A program made the position numbers and the translations under genes. A model generated the notes under the pieces. It worked only from the letters and a program-made list of their open reading frames with translations, ran no database searches and was not told where the DNA came from. 64,000 nt of DNA, taken from assembly GCA_016722285.1 (NCBI GenBank), contig JADKGI010000010.1, positions 144,777 through 208,776 of the forward strand, written 5' to 3'. This document shows, in pieces, positions 40,699 to 49,215 of this stretch. The stretch is from Saprospiraceae bacterium. GTDB taxonomy: Bacteria; Bacteroidota; Bacteroidia; Chitinophagales; Saprospiraceae. Position 1 is the stretch's first letter. Each line of letters starts with the position of its first letter.

Positions 40699-43152
40699 TT
40701 AATTTGATTTTCTTTGGACAGTCATCATCTCGGAAAGAATATTTATTTTTGCTTCTACTGATTCAAGACGTGCTTCTGAGTCTTTAAACTTTTGTTCGTA
40801 TCTTTTCAGGATGTTCAAGTAGTCTCCGTTGTGCACCCCGATGACGGTATTGATCATTTTGGCCGCTGTTGGCATTGGTTTCCCAGGAGCGTCCGACAGT
40901 CAGTTTAAAATCATCCACGGTCATGTCGGCCTGAGTTACAGCGACACCGTATCCTGGTATTCCACTTTTAGCTACGATAAAGTCACCGCTAAGTACAGGT
41001 CCCATGATCTTAACAGGTATTTGCCCCATAAATGCGATATTATTACCTAAGTGGGTCTTACCGTCTGGAGGGATGTTTCCCAATACGATCGGATGATGAG
41101 AAACAGCCATCACTTGCTCAGCAATGGTCAGGTCTTTGGTGATTTTGCCACCTTTGACAGCCACAATATCACCGGTGCTGATGGCCTCATTTGGATCTAT
41201 ACGTTCGAGCCATTCGGCGTAGTCGCCGTTGCCGGAGGAGTATTCGACGCCTATGTTGAGATAATCATTTGCTATTGTTTTAGTTGCTAATATAAGTTCT
41301 GGGCCTAGTTCTGTCACATCCAAACCTGCAAAAGTTGTAATCATTTCATATAAAAATAATTGATCAAAATAATCATCTGTCCAATTCCTTATTGATTGTG
41401 CTTTAACGGAACCTAATGTATAGTCGTTATTATCAGTAAAAGTTACAAAAGAATTGGTATTATCTAAAGCATTTGCTACAAGCTCATTTAATTTGAGTTC
41501 AGGAAAATTCATTGTATTTACATTTAATAAGTTATTACATGAACTTAGTACAAAATCGCTTAAATTAGGTAAACTAAGTTTTGGATTAAATGTAAATTCA
41601 TTTATTACAAGTGGAGGCAAGGTTACATTGGGTAAATCATCCCAAGATAAAAATCCGCTATAAAACGTCCCAAGATCTAAGGTCTCTCCCGAAAAAATAT
41701 TTAATTTAGGAAAAGTAATACCCTTATTAAGTTTTTCAAAAATCAAATTTGTAACTACACCAGCTAACCTACATTTGGCCGCATTGAGAAGATTTTCATA
41801 TTCCTTTGCGGTTCCAATACCTTTTTCAATAAGGGAAAATATGGCATATTCATCATTACTCCTATCATTGTCAAACAGTTTTTTAATTTCATTCAAATCT
41901 TCTATTCCAATAAACCTTTCTAAATTTGTATGTGTTGAGACAAATCCAACGTTGTTTTTAGCTGCCTTCTTACCCAACTTAATTTTAATCCCATCCCCAT
42001 CTCCACCATTCGTATTTTCAAAGGTGGCTACAAATTTTCCATCCGCAACATTTGATTTAAATTGACTGACACCACCCACAAACAGGTCTTTTTTTCACAA
42101 TCACAGAATCGCCCTGTACTTCTAAATTACCTCCAATGGTAAATTTTTTATCTCCAGTCTTAAGTTCACCGTCTTTGGTAATTGTCAATCGTACAGAATC
42201 ATTGGTAATAAATACCAGATCATCATAAGTCCTGGTACCTATTTTGTTACTGTCTCCTTTGACGACATTCCCGCCTACGTGCCAGTCAGTATTTACTTCG
42301 TCAATCTTACAATCATAGTTATTGACCTTATCTTTATGAGAATATACTGTAAATGATCCATAGGAGTTTTTGAATGTTTTACCTAATATTTCCATATCTT
42401 CCCAGGATCCAGGCCAGAGGTTATCCGGGCATACTGTTTTGATTCTGGTGATACAACTTACATCGCTCTGATTGGTGACTTTCAAATATATCTCATTATT
42501 GAAAATTCCATTGGGTAAATTTGTCGCATTTAATGTAAGCAACGTTTTGCTTTTCACATTTTGAAATTCGGCTATTTTTGTTCTCAGACTGTAATCATGA
42601 TATACTTCTATCTTCACATTATTCTCACCAAAAAAATACAATTTAAGCTGAATGTATCCTCCTGCGCATGGACAATAAGTTACCGGGCACATTGCGGCTA
42701 CCTTTTTGAGCTACTTCATCCTGAATGTCATATCCCGTAAAAGCACCTGCTGTATTAGCATGAAATGCATATGGAACAGCAAGTAACTTTGATGTGTTAA
42801 GTATTGTAAAGTCAGTACCGCCATTTGGGTCAATAGCGGTTTCCATCAGAATTTCATTTTCGCTCCAGGGTATTTTGTCAAAGTCACCGTTTATGACGGT
42901 ACCCTGACCAATAATCAAATTAAAAAGACCAAGAGCATTAGTCTTTACCTGATGAGTCTCGGTATAAAATTGCTTTGAATTTGTCTCATCTCCAAGCAAT
43001 CTGAGTCTGAGAGAAATGGTTCTATCAGGTATAAATTTACCTTTGGTGTCTCTGGCTATCGCCTGATAGTTAATTCCGGATGGAACTTTTTGAGCTTCTA
43101 CCAATGAATTTAATAGAAAAATACTCAATACTATTAATATTAAATTTTTCAT
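40699..43152 (-). pseudogene. Long surface protein with phage-tail-like/peptidase G2-like C-terminus, three indels
   Basis: One 816-aa protein is recovered if one base is removed at each of three places: T run 42703-42707, T7 run 42089-42095 and the GGCCGC at 40861-40866. N-terminus: signal peptide (MKNLILIVLSIFLLNSLVEAQ) and QKVPSGINYQAIARDTKGK, common in Bacteroidota secreted proteins. Middle: beta-rich. C-terminal part: ISTGDIVAVKGGKITK, VMAVSHHPIVLGNIPPDG, GQIPVKIMGPVLSGD, resembling the intramolecular-chaperone/peptidase G2 module of tail fibres. A final coiled coil follows (ILKRYEQKFKDSEARLESVEAK). Loss of the last frame would remove the coiled coil. It may form a trimeric surface fibre; this is inference. 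Confidence 0.68.
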
Positions 43153-43213
43153 AAAATTAATTTTTTAAAGATTAAAAACATTAACCTTTGCCGATCCAAT
43201 TAATCTTGATTTT

Positions 43214-43450
43214 TTATTGTTGGCCCAATTTCACAATCTTTACCCGAGCAAAGGTTGTCTTATCTGAATTTATCAGCCTTACAAAGTAAATCCCATCAGG
43301 GAAAGAACCAATTCTCAATTCTTTATCAGTTGTACCTTCAGGAATTATGTCAGAAAAAGCCATTTTACCCATTGGATCAGTGACCATAATGTGGATAAAC
43401 TCATTCTGAGGCATATCAAACTTGATTGTAATTAGATCAGACACCGGATT
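43214..43450 (-). pseudogene. T9SS sorting-domain stub cut by the IS element
   Basis: Frame opens directly at the IS end with NPVSDLITIKFDM and runs 78 codons to the stop at 43214. It has MVTDPMGKMAFSDII and IGSFPDGIYFVRLINSDKTTFARVKIVKL, a type A T9SS C-terminal domain. Only the C-terminus of a larger cargo remains. No matching frame continues on the other side of the IS (from 45044 a TAG occurs two codons upstream in the expected frame), so the 5' part was lost or moved. Confidence 0.75.
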
Positions 43451-43513
43451 TGTGTGGTCTCATGAAATACGTTGACAGCAAAAATGTGGAAAACTTTTCA
43501 CAAATTTGCAAAT

Positions 43514-43864
43514 ATGAGTACAAAAAGAACGAGAAAAGTATTCTCAGAGAGCTTTAAGAAGCAGAAAGTCGAATTAATAGAGAGTGGCAAACTGACCACC
43601 GGATCAGTTGCAACACAGTTTGATGTGAGTTATACAGCAGTATACCAATGGGTCAAGAAATTTGGCAAGGCCACTCGACCAGATAAGATAGTAATAGAAA
43701 GTGATAGTGATTATCTGAAAGTTTTGGAATTACAAAAAGATAAGTCCAACTTGGAACGGATTGTTGGCAAGCAACAAATCAGAATCGACTATTATGAGAC
43801 ACTAATAGAAATGATAAAAGAACATTACAAAGAGGATATGGAGAAGAAGTTTTTAAAAAAGTGA
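43514..43864 (+). CDS. IS3-family transposase OrfA
   Basis: 116 aa from ATG 43514 (MSTKRTRKVFSESFKKQ); an in-frame ATG at 43472 lies closer to the IS end and is less likely. Helix-turn-helix of the IS3/IS150 type is visible (TTGSVATQFDVSYTAVYQWVKKF) followed by a leucine-zipper-like helix (LELQKDKSNLERIVGKQQ). It binds the IS ends. The frame ends at TGA 43862 right after a slippery run, so that part of the ribosomes can shift into orfB. Confidence 0.85.
   Translation: MSTKRTRKVFSESFKKQKVELIESGKLTTGSVATQFDVSYTAVYQWVKKFGKATRPDKIVIESDSDYLKVLELQKDKSNLERIVGKQQIRIDYYETLIEMIKEHYKEDMEKKFLKK
43855..43861 (+). promoter_or_regulatory. Programmed -1 frameshift site A AAA AAG
   Basis: In the orfA frame the codons read TTA AAA AAG TGA, so the heptamer A_AAA_AAG is correctly phased. 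A -1 slip continues as AAA AAA GTG ATC ACC into orfB. This is the standard IS3 arrangement for making the OrfAB transposase. Confidence 0.75.
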
Positions 43865-45033
43865 TCACCCGTCTGCATAATATTAAAACGCCGTATAGCA
43901 TGGAGTCAGTTTATAGAGAATTGGGACTGAGTAGGCAAGTCCTACATCAACAGTGGAGACGGGATACTGGTCAGCAAACACATCACGAACATCTTTTCCC
44001 AATAGTCAAAGAGTGGAGAATCAAACATCCACGAATGGGGAGTCGTTCGTTGTATTATAGCATAAAAAACATAGGAGGCATTGATCTTGGTATGGGTGTC
44101 AATAAATTTGAACAACTCATGAGTACTTCAGGGATGACGGTCAAACCATTGCGATCAAGGATAGTAAAGACAAGTGATGGGAAAGGGAAAGGTCATTATC
44201 CAAACCTGACAAATGGCCTTGTTTTAAACAATGTGAATCAACTCATTGTAGGCGACATTACTTATTATGATATTATTGATGATCAATGGAGTTACATATT
44301 CACACTAAAGGATATTTATTCACAAAGAATACTTGGGCTGGTACCATCTTTGAGCATGGAAGCATCTTTCGCTTATCAATGTTTAGAGCAAGCATTTTCA
44401 CAGCGCAAAGATGTGGACCTAAAGGGATGTATTCACCATTCTGACAACGGGTCTCAATACGACTCAAAAGTGTATAAAAAAATGCTGACAGATGCAGAAA
44501 TACATATCAGCAGAGCTGATAATTGTTTGGAAAATGGAAGTGCTGAGAACTTAAATTCCATCGTCAAAAATATGTACCTTAAACCTTGGGGTATCCGCAC
44601 TTTCAAAGAGCTCCAGCAAGCCTGCCAGGAACTGATGTATGTCAATAATTATCAAAGAGCCATTGAACAATTAGGGCAATTAAGTCCAAACCAATTTGAG
44701 CAATTAATAGCTAAGTTGCATCCTGATGAAAGGCCTAAAAAGTATTATATGATTTTAACAACTAAGCGGGCCATGGGTTTTGTAAGGCATGATTCCCTAA
44801 ATTGGAATGTAGGTTATAAAAAGTCAAGGAGTCTTTTGATTGAACTCCTTGATCAAACCTTACTTTCCACTTTGAGTAAATATGCTATTCCTTACCAAGT
44901 TGCTCCCCAGCAGAGCTTGATGCCGCTTCACATAATCGTCGATACAAAGATACAGTCTAATATTAATTTTTTAACTTTACGTTTTCCACATTGTTTTTAT
45001 AAATTAACGCTTTGTTGTCAACAAAAATCATGA
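43861..45033 (+). CDS. IS3-family transposase OrfB, DDE integrase domain
   Basis: 390 aa if counted from GTG 43861, overlapping the end of orfA by 4 bp. The rve catalytic core is complete: D132 (VGDITYYD), D195 (HHSDNGSQYDS) and E229 (ENGSAENLNSIVK). The C-terminus is longer than usual for OrfB (about 100 extra residues after YQRAIEQLGQLSPNQFEQL) and runs almost to the right end of the IS. The protein most likely acts as the OrfAB fusion. It appears intact, so the element may be active. Confidence 0.88.
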   Translation: MITRLHNIKTPYSMESVYRELGLSRQVLHQQWRRDTGQQTHHEHLFPIVKEWRIKHPRMGSRSLYYSIKNIGGIDLGMGVNKFEQLMSTSGMTVKPLRSRIVKTSDGKGKGHYPNLTNGLVLNNVNQLIVGDITYYDIIDDQWSYIFTLKDIYSQRILGLVPSLSMEASFAYQCLEQAFSQRKDVDLKGCIHHSDNGSQYDSKVYKKMLTDAEIHISRADNCLENGSAENLNSIVKNMYLKPWGIRTFKELQQACQELMYVNNYQRAIEQLGQLSPNQFEQLIAKLHPDERPKKYYMILTTKRAMGFVRHDSLNWNVGYKKSRSLLIELLDQTLLSTLSKYAIPYQVAPQQSLMPLHIIVDTKIQSNINFLTLRFPHCFYKLTLCCQQKS

Positions 45034-45159
45034 GAGGTCACATATTAAGCTATAACATAGAAGATTGATGCATCCTGCAAAAATATTTATGTTACTTTTT
45101 TGATTTTTTACGTATCAATTATTATCATTGACTCTTTATTCAATTTTAAAAAAAACAAA

Positions 45160-45558
45160 ATGCTAAAAGAATTTAAAAATTTCATCATGACGGGCAATGT
45201 AATAGAATTTGCCGTTGCGGTAATTATGGCCGGGGCGGCAGGCCTTGTCATTAACGGGTTTGTATCTGACATTGTAATGCCTTTTGTAGGACATATCAGT
45301 GGAGGAATGGATTTTGCTGATCTAAAAATGGTGCTGGATCCTGCAGTAGTTGGAGCTGACGGTAATGAAGTTAGCCCCGAAAATGCGGTCAGATATGGAA
45401 GCTGGATAAATACTATTATTAATTTGATCACTGTAGGCTTTGTTATGTTTTTAGTAGTTAAAGCTTATAATAAAACCAAGAAACCGGTTGAGACTGCTCC
45501 GTCAGGACCAACTCAGGAAGAGCTTTTGATACAGATCAGAGATCTCTTAAAGAAATAA
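45160..45558 (+). CDS. mscL: Large-conductance mechanosensitive channel
   Basis: 133 aa, family size, from ATG 45160. The first helix contains NVIEFAVAVIMAGAAGLVINGFVSDIVMP (Gly/Ala-rich pore helix); after a short periplasmic loop the second helix is INTIINLITVGFVMFLVVKAYN; the C-terminal helix is EELLIQIRDLLKK. It opens under membrane tension to release solutes during osmotic downshock. Longer upstream starts at 45100 would add a non-family segment. Followed by its own terminator. Confidence 0.95.
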   Translation: MLKEFKNFIMTGNVIEFAVAVIMAGAAGLVINGFVSDIVMPFVGHISGGMDFADLKMVLDPAVVGADGNEVSPENAVRYGSWINTIINLITVGFVMFLVVKAYNKTKKPVETAPSGPTQEELLIQIRDLLKK

Positions 45559-45573
45559 ATCAGAATTCCTTTT

Positions 45574-45604
45574 AAAAAAGCCTCCGTCACGGGGCTTTTT
45601 TTTT
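45574..45604 (+). terminator. Rho-independent terminator after mscL
   Basis: AAAAAAGCC (45574-45582) pairs with GGCTTTTTT (45593-45601); CCG/CGG extends the stem inside. Ends in a T-run. Confidence 0.88.
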
Positions 45605-45981
45605 ACAATTATTCGAAGAATTGTCTTCATAAAATAACCTTGTTTAATTTTGTACCCACTATCGACAAATTGCCAAATTAATACAAAATACTTCTTGGAT
45701 TTTACGGTTTAATCTTGCTGAATTTGTTTGGATTAAATTTGAGAATGGTTAAAATTCACACTAATTGCAACCAGGAGTTTATGGGTCTGAGAATAAAATC
45801 ACCATAGAGTTTAGCCATCTAAATGAGGTAAATATTTTGAAGTCAGGTTCTTAAAATATGGATTTTAAGAAAATAAAAACTTAAACATACTCATACATTA
45901 TTAAGTAATCATTACTAAAAAACTCCCGATTTTTATTCTAATTTTGCCGGAATGAATAATTAATAAGTTAAAATTATAAAT
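45605..45981. other. Intergenic region, 377 bp
   Basis: Begins with a near-perfect 20-bp palindrome (45605-45624; ACAATT/AATTGT around TTCGAA, one mismatched pair). Then comes the third repeat copy (45740-45892) and a -7 box TAATTTTG at 45939-45946, 36 bp before the DapA-like gene. No gene seen. Confidence 0.55.
45740..45892. repeat. MITE-like dispersed repeat, copy 3
   Basis: About 153 bp. The left end is degenerate (GAGAATGGTTAAAA); the right end CTTAAACATACTC matches the inverted ends of copies 1 and 2. The interior matches copy 1 (GAGTTTAGCCATCTAAATGAG, ATTTTGAAGTCAGGTT). No coding capacity. Confidence 0.58.
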
Positions 45982-46884
45982 ATGATAAATTGGAGTGGCG
46001 TGTTCCCGGCCCTAACTACAAAATTCAATAATAATGAAGAGTTGGATCTGGAATTATTTGAGAACAACCTTAATGTACATGTCGCTGCCGGTGTTCATGG
46101 TGTCATTTTGGGTGGGACCCTCGGAGAAGCAAGTACACTTACCGAAAATGAAAAAGAAATTCTTGTAAAAACAACTTTGGATATTGTTGCTGGAAAAATG
46201 CCTGTTGTTCTCAATATTGCAGAAGGTGCAACAACTATAGCAATCAGACAAGCAGACCTTGCAAAAAAATGGGGTGCACAGGGATTAATGATCCTGCCGC
46301 CCATGAGATATAAGCCCGACCACAGAGAATGTGTAACATACTTCAAAAATATTGCCAATTCTACTGATCTTCCAATCATGATTTACAATAATCCTGTGGA
46401 TTACAAAACTGAAGTGACACTTGATATGTTTGAAGAATTGACTGCATGTCAAAACATTCAGGCGATAAAAGAATCCACTAGAGATGTGTCCAATGTAACC
46501 AGGCTCAGAAACCGTTTTGGCATCAGATTTAGCATACTTTGTGGAGTTGATACTCTTGCGATGGAAGAATTGATAATGGGTGCAGATGGGTGGGTTGCAG
46601 GCTTAGTTTGTGCATTTCCGAGGGAAACAGTAGTAATATATGAACTCATTAAACAAAATCGCATAGCTGAAGCTTTGACTATTTACAGGTGGTTTCTTCC
46701 ATTGCTTGAACTTGATTTACACTCAAAATTGGTACAATATATCAAATTGGCAGAAGTAGCTGAAGGAATAGGTTCTGAGTTTGTGAGAGGGCCAAGGCTA
46801 ACACTTTTTGGTGAAGAACGAGCTTCTGTTCAAAATTTAATAAATAAAGCCATAGCAATTCGCCCTGAATTACCTCAAATTTAA
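45982..46884 (+). CDS. DapA-family lyase/deaminase, probably hydroxyproline pathway
   Basis: 300 aa TIM-barrel of the dihydrodipicolinate synthase/NAL family. GGTLGEASTLTENEK forms the substrate carboxylate loop, IMIYNNPVDYK holds the Tyr, and the Schiff-base Lys is K163 in AIKESTRD. With the NADP-type aldehyde dehydrogenase 9 bp downstream, the pair matches the last two steps of trans-4-hydroxy-L-proline breakdown (Pyr4H2C deaminase, then alpha-ketoglutarate semialdehyde dehydrogenase). The epimerase and oxidase genes are not in the window. A true DapA for lysine is less likely given this neighbour. Confidence 0.82.
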   Translation: MINWSGVFPALTTKFNNNEELDLELFENNLNVHVAAGVHGVILGGTLGEASTLTENEKEILVKTTLDIVAGKMPVVLNIAEGATTIAIRQADLAKKWGAQGLMILPPMRYKPDHRECVTYFKNIANSTDLPIMIYNNPVDYKTEVTLDMFEELTACQNIQAIKESTRDVSNVTRLRNRFGIRFSILCGVDTLAMEELIMGADGWVAGLVCAFPRETVVIYELIKQNRIAEALTIYRWFLPLLELDLHSKLVQYIKLAEVAEGIGSEFVRGPRLTLFGEERASVQNLINKAIAIRPELPQI

Positions 46885-46893
46885 TGACACAAA

Positions 46894-48360
46894 ATGATAA
46901 ATGAACTGAATAAAATCATGGAACAGGCTCAGGAAGCATATGAATCCTATCAGTTTGTTTCAGGTAAGGCTAAAAAGGAGTTTTTGTATTGTATTGCTGA
47001 TCAAATAGAAGAAATCGGCGATGAATTAATTCACACAGCTTCAGAAGAAACAAATTTACCCATAGCCCGATTTAATGGAGAAAGAGCACGAACATGTGCC
47101 CAGCTCAAAGCCTTTGGCGACTTAGTGGCAGAGGGTACTTGGGTGGAAGCTGTAATTGACACCGCTTTGGCAGACAGAAAACCATTTCCAAAACCTGATA
47201 TGAGAAAAATGTCAGTAGCATTAGGTCCCGTCCTTGTTTTTGGAGCATCAAATTTTCCTTTAGCATATTCTACAGCTGGAGGAGATACTGCATCTGCACT
47301 GGCTGCAGGGTGTCCGGTAGTCATAAAGGGCCACCCTTCGCATCCCAAAACATCGGCACTGGTCGCAGATGCCGTAAAGAAAGCATTAACCCAATGTGGA
47401 TTACATCCTTTTATTTTTCAGCATATTGAAGGGTCATCATTTGAATTAGGACGGATATTGACTCAACACCCAGTTACGGCCGGTGTTGGATTTACAGGTA
47501 GCCTTATTGGTGGAAGAGCTATATATGATTATGCTCAAAACAGAGAAGTGCCAATTCCTGTTTTTGCAGAGATGGGAAGTACAAATCCAGTGATTTTGCT
47601 AAAAGATGCCTTGATTCATAAGGCTGCCGAAATGGCTAAAGCTTTTGCAGCGTCTATTACTATCGGAGTTGGTCAGTTTTGCACAAATCCCGGCATCATG
47701 TTGGGCATCAAAAGCAGCTCTTTAAATCATTTTACCAGTTTGCTTGCTATTGAATTATCAATGGTACCTGCCTATAAAATGCTACATGACGGCATATATA
47801 ATAATTATACCACAGCATTGGATAAAGTACTATTTGATAAAGGGGTCGAAACAATTTATCACGCCCACGCTGAAGATCCTTTGACGGCAAGTCCGGTTTT
47901 GGCCAGGGTATCTGCCGATACTTTTCTTTTGAATCCGGAGCTTCAGCATGAAGTATTTGGGCCATTTTCTCTGATAATAGTTTGTGAAAACAGAATACAA
48001 ATGATCAACGTTTGGAAAAAACTGAAAGGCCAATTGACCACTACTATTATGGGAACAGAAAATGATTTGGAAATTAATAAAGATCTGGTTGACATTGCCC
48101 GGAACATCGCTGGAAGGATTGTATTTAATGCAGTACCTACAGGTGTAGAAGTAGGCAATGCCACTGTACACGGTGGTCCCTATCCTTCATCCACAGATGG
48201 TAGATTTACTTCGGTAGGTATGGATGCTATCAAGCGATGGGTAAGGCCAATATGTTTTCAGGATTGTCCGGATAGTTTGCTTCCTGATGAACTAAAAGAT
48301 TTTAATTCTCTTAATATCTTCAGGAAAATAAATGGTGAATATTCAAGGGATAACGTTTGA
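46894..48360 (+). CDS. NADP-type aldehyde dehydrogenase (alpha-ketoglutarate semialdehyde dehydrogenase-like)
   Basis: 488 aa. Family landmarks: VLVFGASNFPLAYSTAGGDTASALAAG (cofactor loop), E226 in FAEMGSTNP (general base) and nucleophile C263 in GVGQFCTNPG. The C-terminal FTSVGMDAIKRWVRPICFQ is typical of the NADP+-dependent 2,5-dioxovalerate/alpha-KGSA dehydrogenases. It would oxidise the semialdehyde from hydroxyproline (or arabinose/glucarate) to 2-oxoglutarate. Close spacing to the DapA-like gene shows one operon. Confidence 0.87.
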   Translation: MINELNKIMEQAQEAYESYQFVSGKAKKEFLYCIADQIEEIGDELIHTASEETNLPIARFNGERARTCAQLKAFGDLVAEGTWVEAVIDTALADRKPFPKPDMRKMSVALGPVLVFGASNFPLAYSTAGGDTASALAAGCPVVIKGHPSHPKTSALVADAVKKALTQCGLHPFIFQHIEGSSFELGRILTQHPVTAGVGFTGSLIGGRAIYDYAQNREVPIPVFAEMGSTNPVILLKDALIHKAAEMAKAFAASITIGVGQFCTNPGIMLGIKSSSLNHFTSLLAIELSMVPAYKMLHDGIYNNYTTALDKVLFDKGVETIYHAHAEDPLTASPVLARVSADTFLLNPELQHEVFGPFSLIIVCENRIQMINVWKKLKGQLTTTIMGTENDLEINKDLVDIARNIAGRIVFNAVPTGVEVGNATVHGGPYPSSTDGRFTSVGMDAIKRWVRPICFQDCPDSLLPDELKDFNSLNIFRKINGEYSRDNV

Positions 48361-48806
48361 TATTAACAATAATGTACATTGCAGTATTAGGCATTAAATT
48401 GTTTTTTTTCCAATCATTTGGGGCTCAAATCCGGAAGTTATGGCTCCTGAGGTTATACTAAAATCAAATCATAAGCAAGAGGTTGCTTTGACTGGCATTA
48501 TACATAAAAATGGTGCACGACTACTTTTGCTTTTGTCTTTTAGAATCGTTTTTTATTTTGAATGTTGCTGAGTCATAGAAAATTTAGGGATATACGTTCT
48601 TAACGGATTTCAATAAAGGCTTTGTAAAGCAATATGATACGTTTTATGAATAATTTACATAAGATTTTAGATGTAATAAAACTGGCATCTATGTGATATA
48701 TAAAAAAGGTAAAATTTGATGAGCAGAAATCTTGGAAAATGCAGGAGAAGTTGCTAATTTTGCCGATATAACTGAAACTTTTGAGCAACTGGTGTAGTTA
48801 TCATGA
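48361..48806 (+). promoter_or_regulatory. Intergenic 446 bp, with clpS promoter at 48732-48762
   Basis: CTTG (48731-48734), 20 bp, then TAATTTTG (48755-48762), 44 bp before the clpS ATG, fits the Bacteroidota promoter. The stretch 48600-48790 shows short coding-like runs in shifting frames (for example EILENAGEVANF), possibly a decayed gene, but nothing that can be named. Confidence 0.45.
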
Positions 48807-49139
48807 ATGAATTATAATGAAAGTAATATTAAGATGATAGATAATAACATAAAGTATAAAGAACAGGATGATGTACTTTTTGACGAAAGTATATCTACCG
48901 GTGAAAGATCACAATTGGTGGTCTATAATGATGACTATAATACTTTTGATTGGGTGATTCAATGTTTAATGGACATATGCAACCATTCTCAGGAACAATC
49001 TGAGCAGCTTTCTTTATTGGTTCATTTTAAAGGAAAAGCAACTGTGAAAACTGATATATTTTCAGTATTAAAACCAATGAAAGATGCTCTGATTGATAGA
49101 GGCTTATCTGCAGTTATCGAAACGATGGTCGAAGACTAA
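48807..49139 (+). CDS. clpS: ATP-dependent Clp protease adaptor ClpS
   Basis: 110 aa. The ClpS core starts with QLVVYNDDYNTFDWVI (binding-pocket Asn and Asp), continues with CLMDICNHSQEQSEQLSLLVHFKGKA (with the His contacting the substrate N-terminus) and ends in LIDRGLSAVIE. ClpS hands proteins with N-degron residues to ClpAP. The first 30 residues form the usual flexible tail. aat follows, so the N-degron reader and writer are neighbours. Confidence 0.92.
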   Translation: MNYNESNIKMIDNNIKYKEQDDVLFDESISTGERSQLVVYNDDYNTFDWVIQCLMDICNHSQEQSEQLSLLVHFKGKATVKTDIFSVLKPMKDALIDRGLSAVIETMVED

Positions 49140-49167
49140 AGTTATTTCAACATTAAAATTAATTATT

Positions 49168-49203
49168 AAAAAGGTGGTTTTCTTTATGAAGCCTCCTTTT
49201 TTT
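49168..49203 (+). terminator. Terminator between clpS and aat
   Basis: AAAAAGG-T-GG (49168-49177) pairs with CC-T-CCTTTTT (49192-49202) with one mismatch, followed by T's. The aat start lies only 13 bp beyond, so it may act as a partial terminator or as an attenuator. Confidence 0.65.
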
Positions 49204-49215
49204 ATTTGATATGAT

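Larger units (their letters stand above)
43451..45043 (+). mobile_element. IS3-family insertion sequence
   Basis: About 1.59 kb with related ends: left TGTGTGGTCTCATGA, right (reverse complement) ATGTGACCTCTCATGA, both followed by GTTGACA a few bases further in. Flanking ATT on both sides (43448-43450, 45044-45046) could be a 3-bp target duplication, as usual for IS3. Carries orfA and orfB with a frameshift signal at their junction. It lies within a T9SS cargo gene. Confidence 0.82.

Noticed and set aside
40699..45043. Prophage or phage satellite
   Set aside because: The tail-like module is in a protein with a Sec signal peptide; no phage structural, integrase or lysis genes accompany it, and the mobile genes belong to an IS3 element.
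45982..46884. Lysine-pathway dapA
   Set aside because: The tight pairing with an NADP-type semialdehyde dehydrogenase fits hydroxyproline or sugar-acid breakdown better.
48600..48790. Remnant of a sigma-factor gene (FNKGFVKQYDTFYE)
   Set aside because: Only about 14 residues look similar; frames shift repeatedly and the region holds the clpS promoter. Not enough to call.
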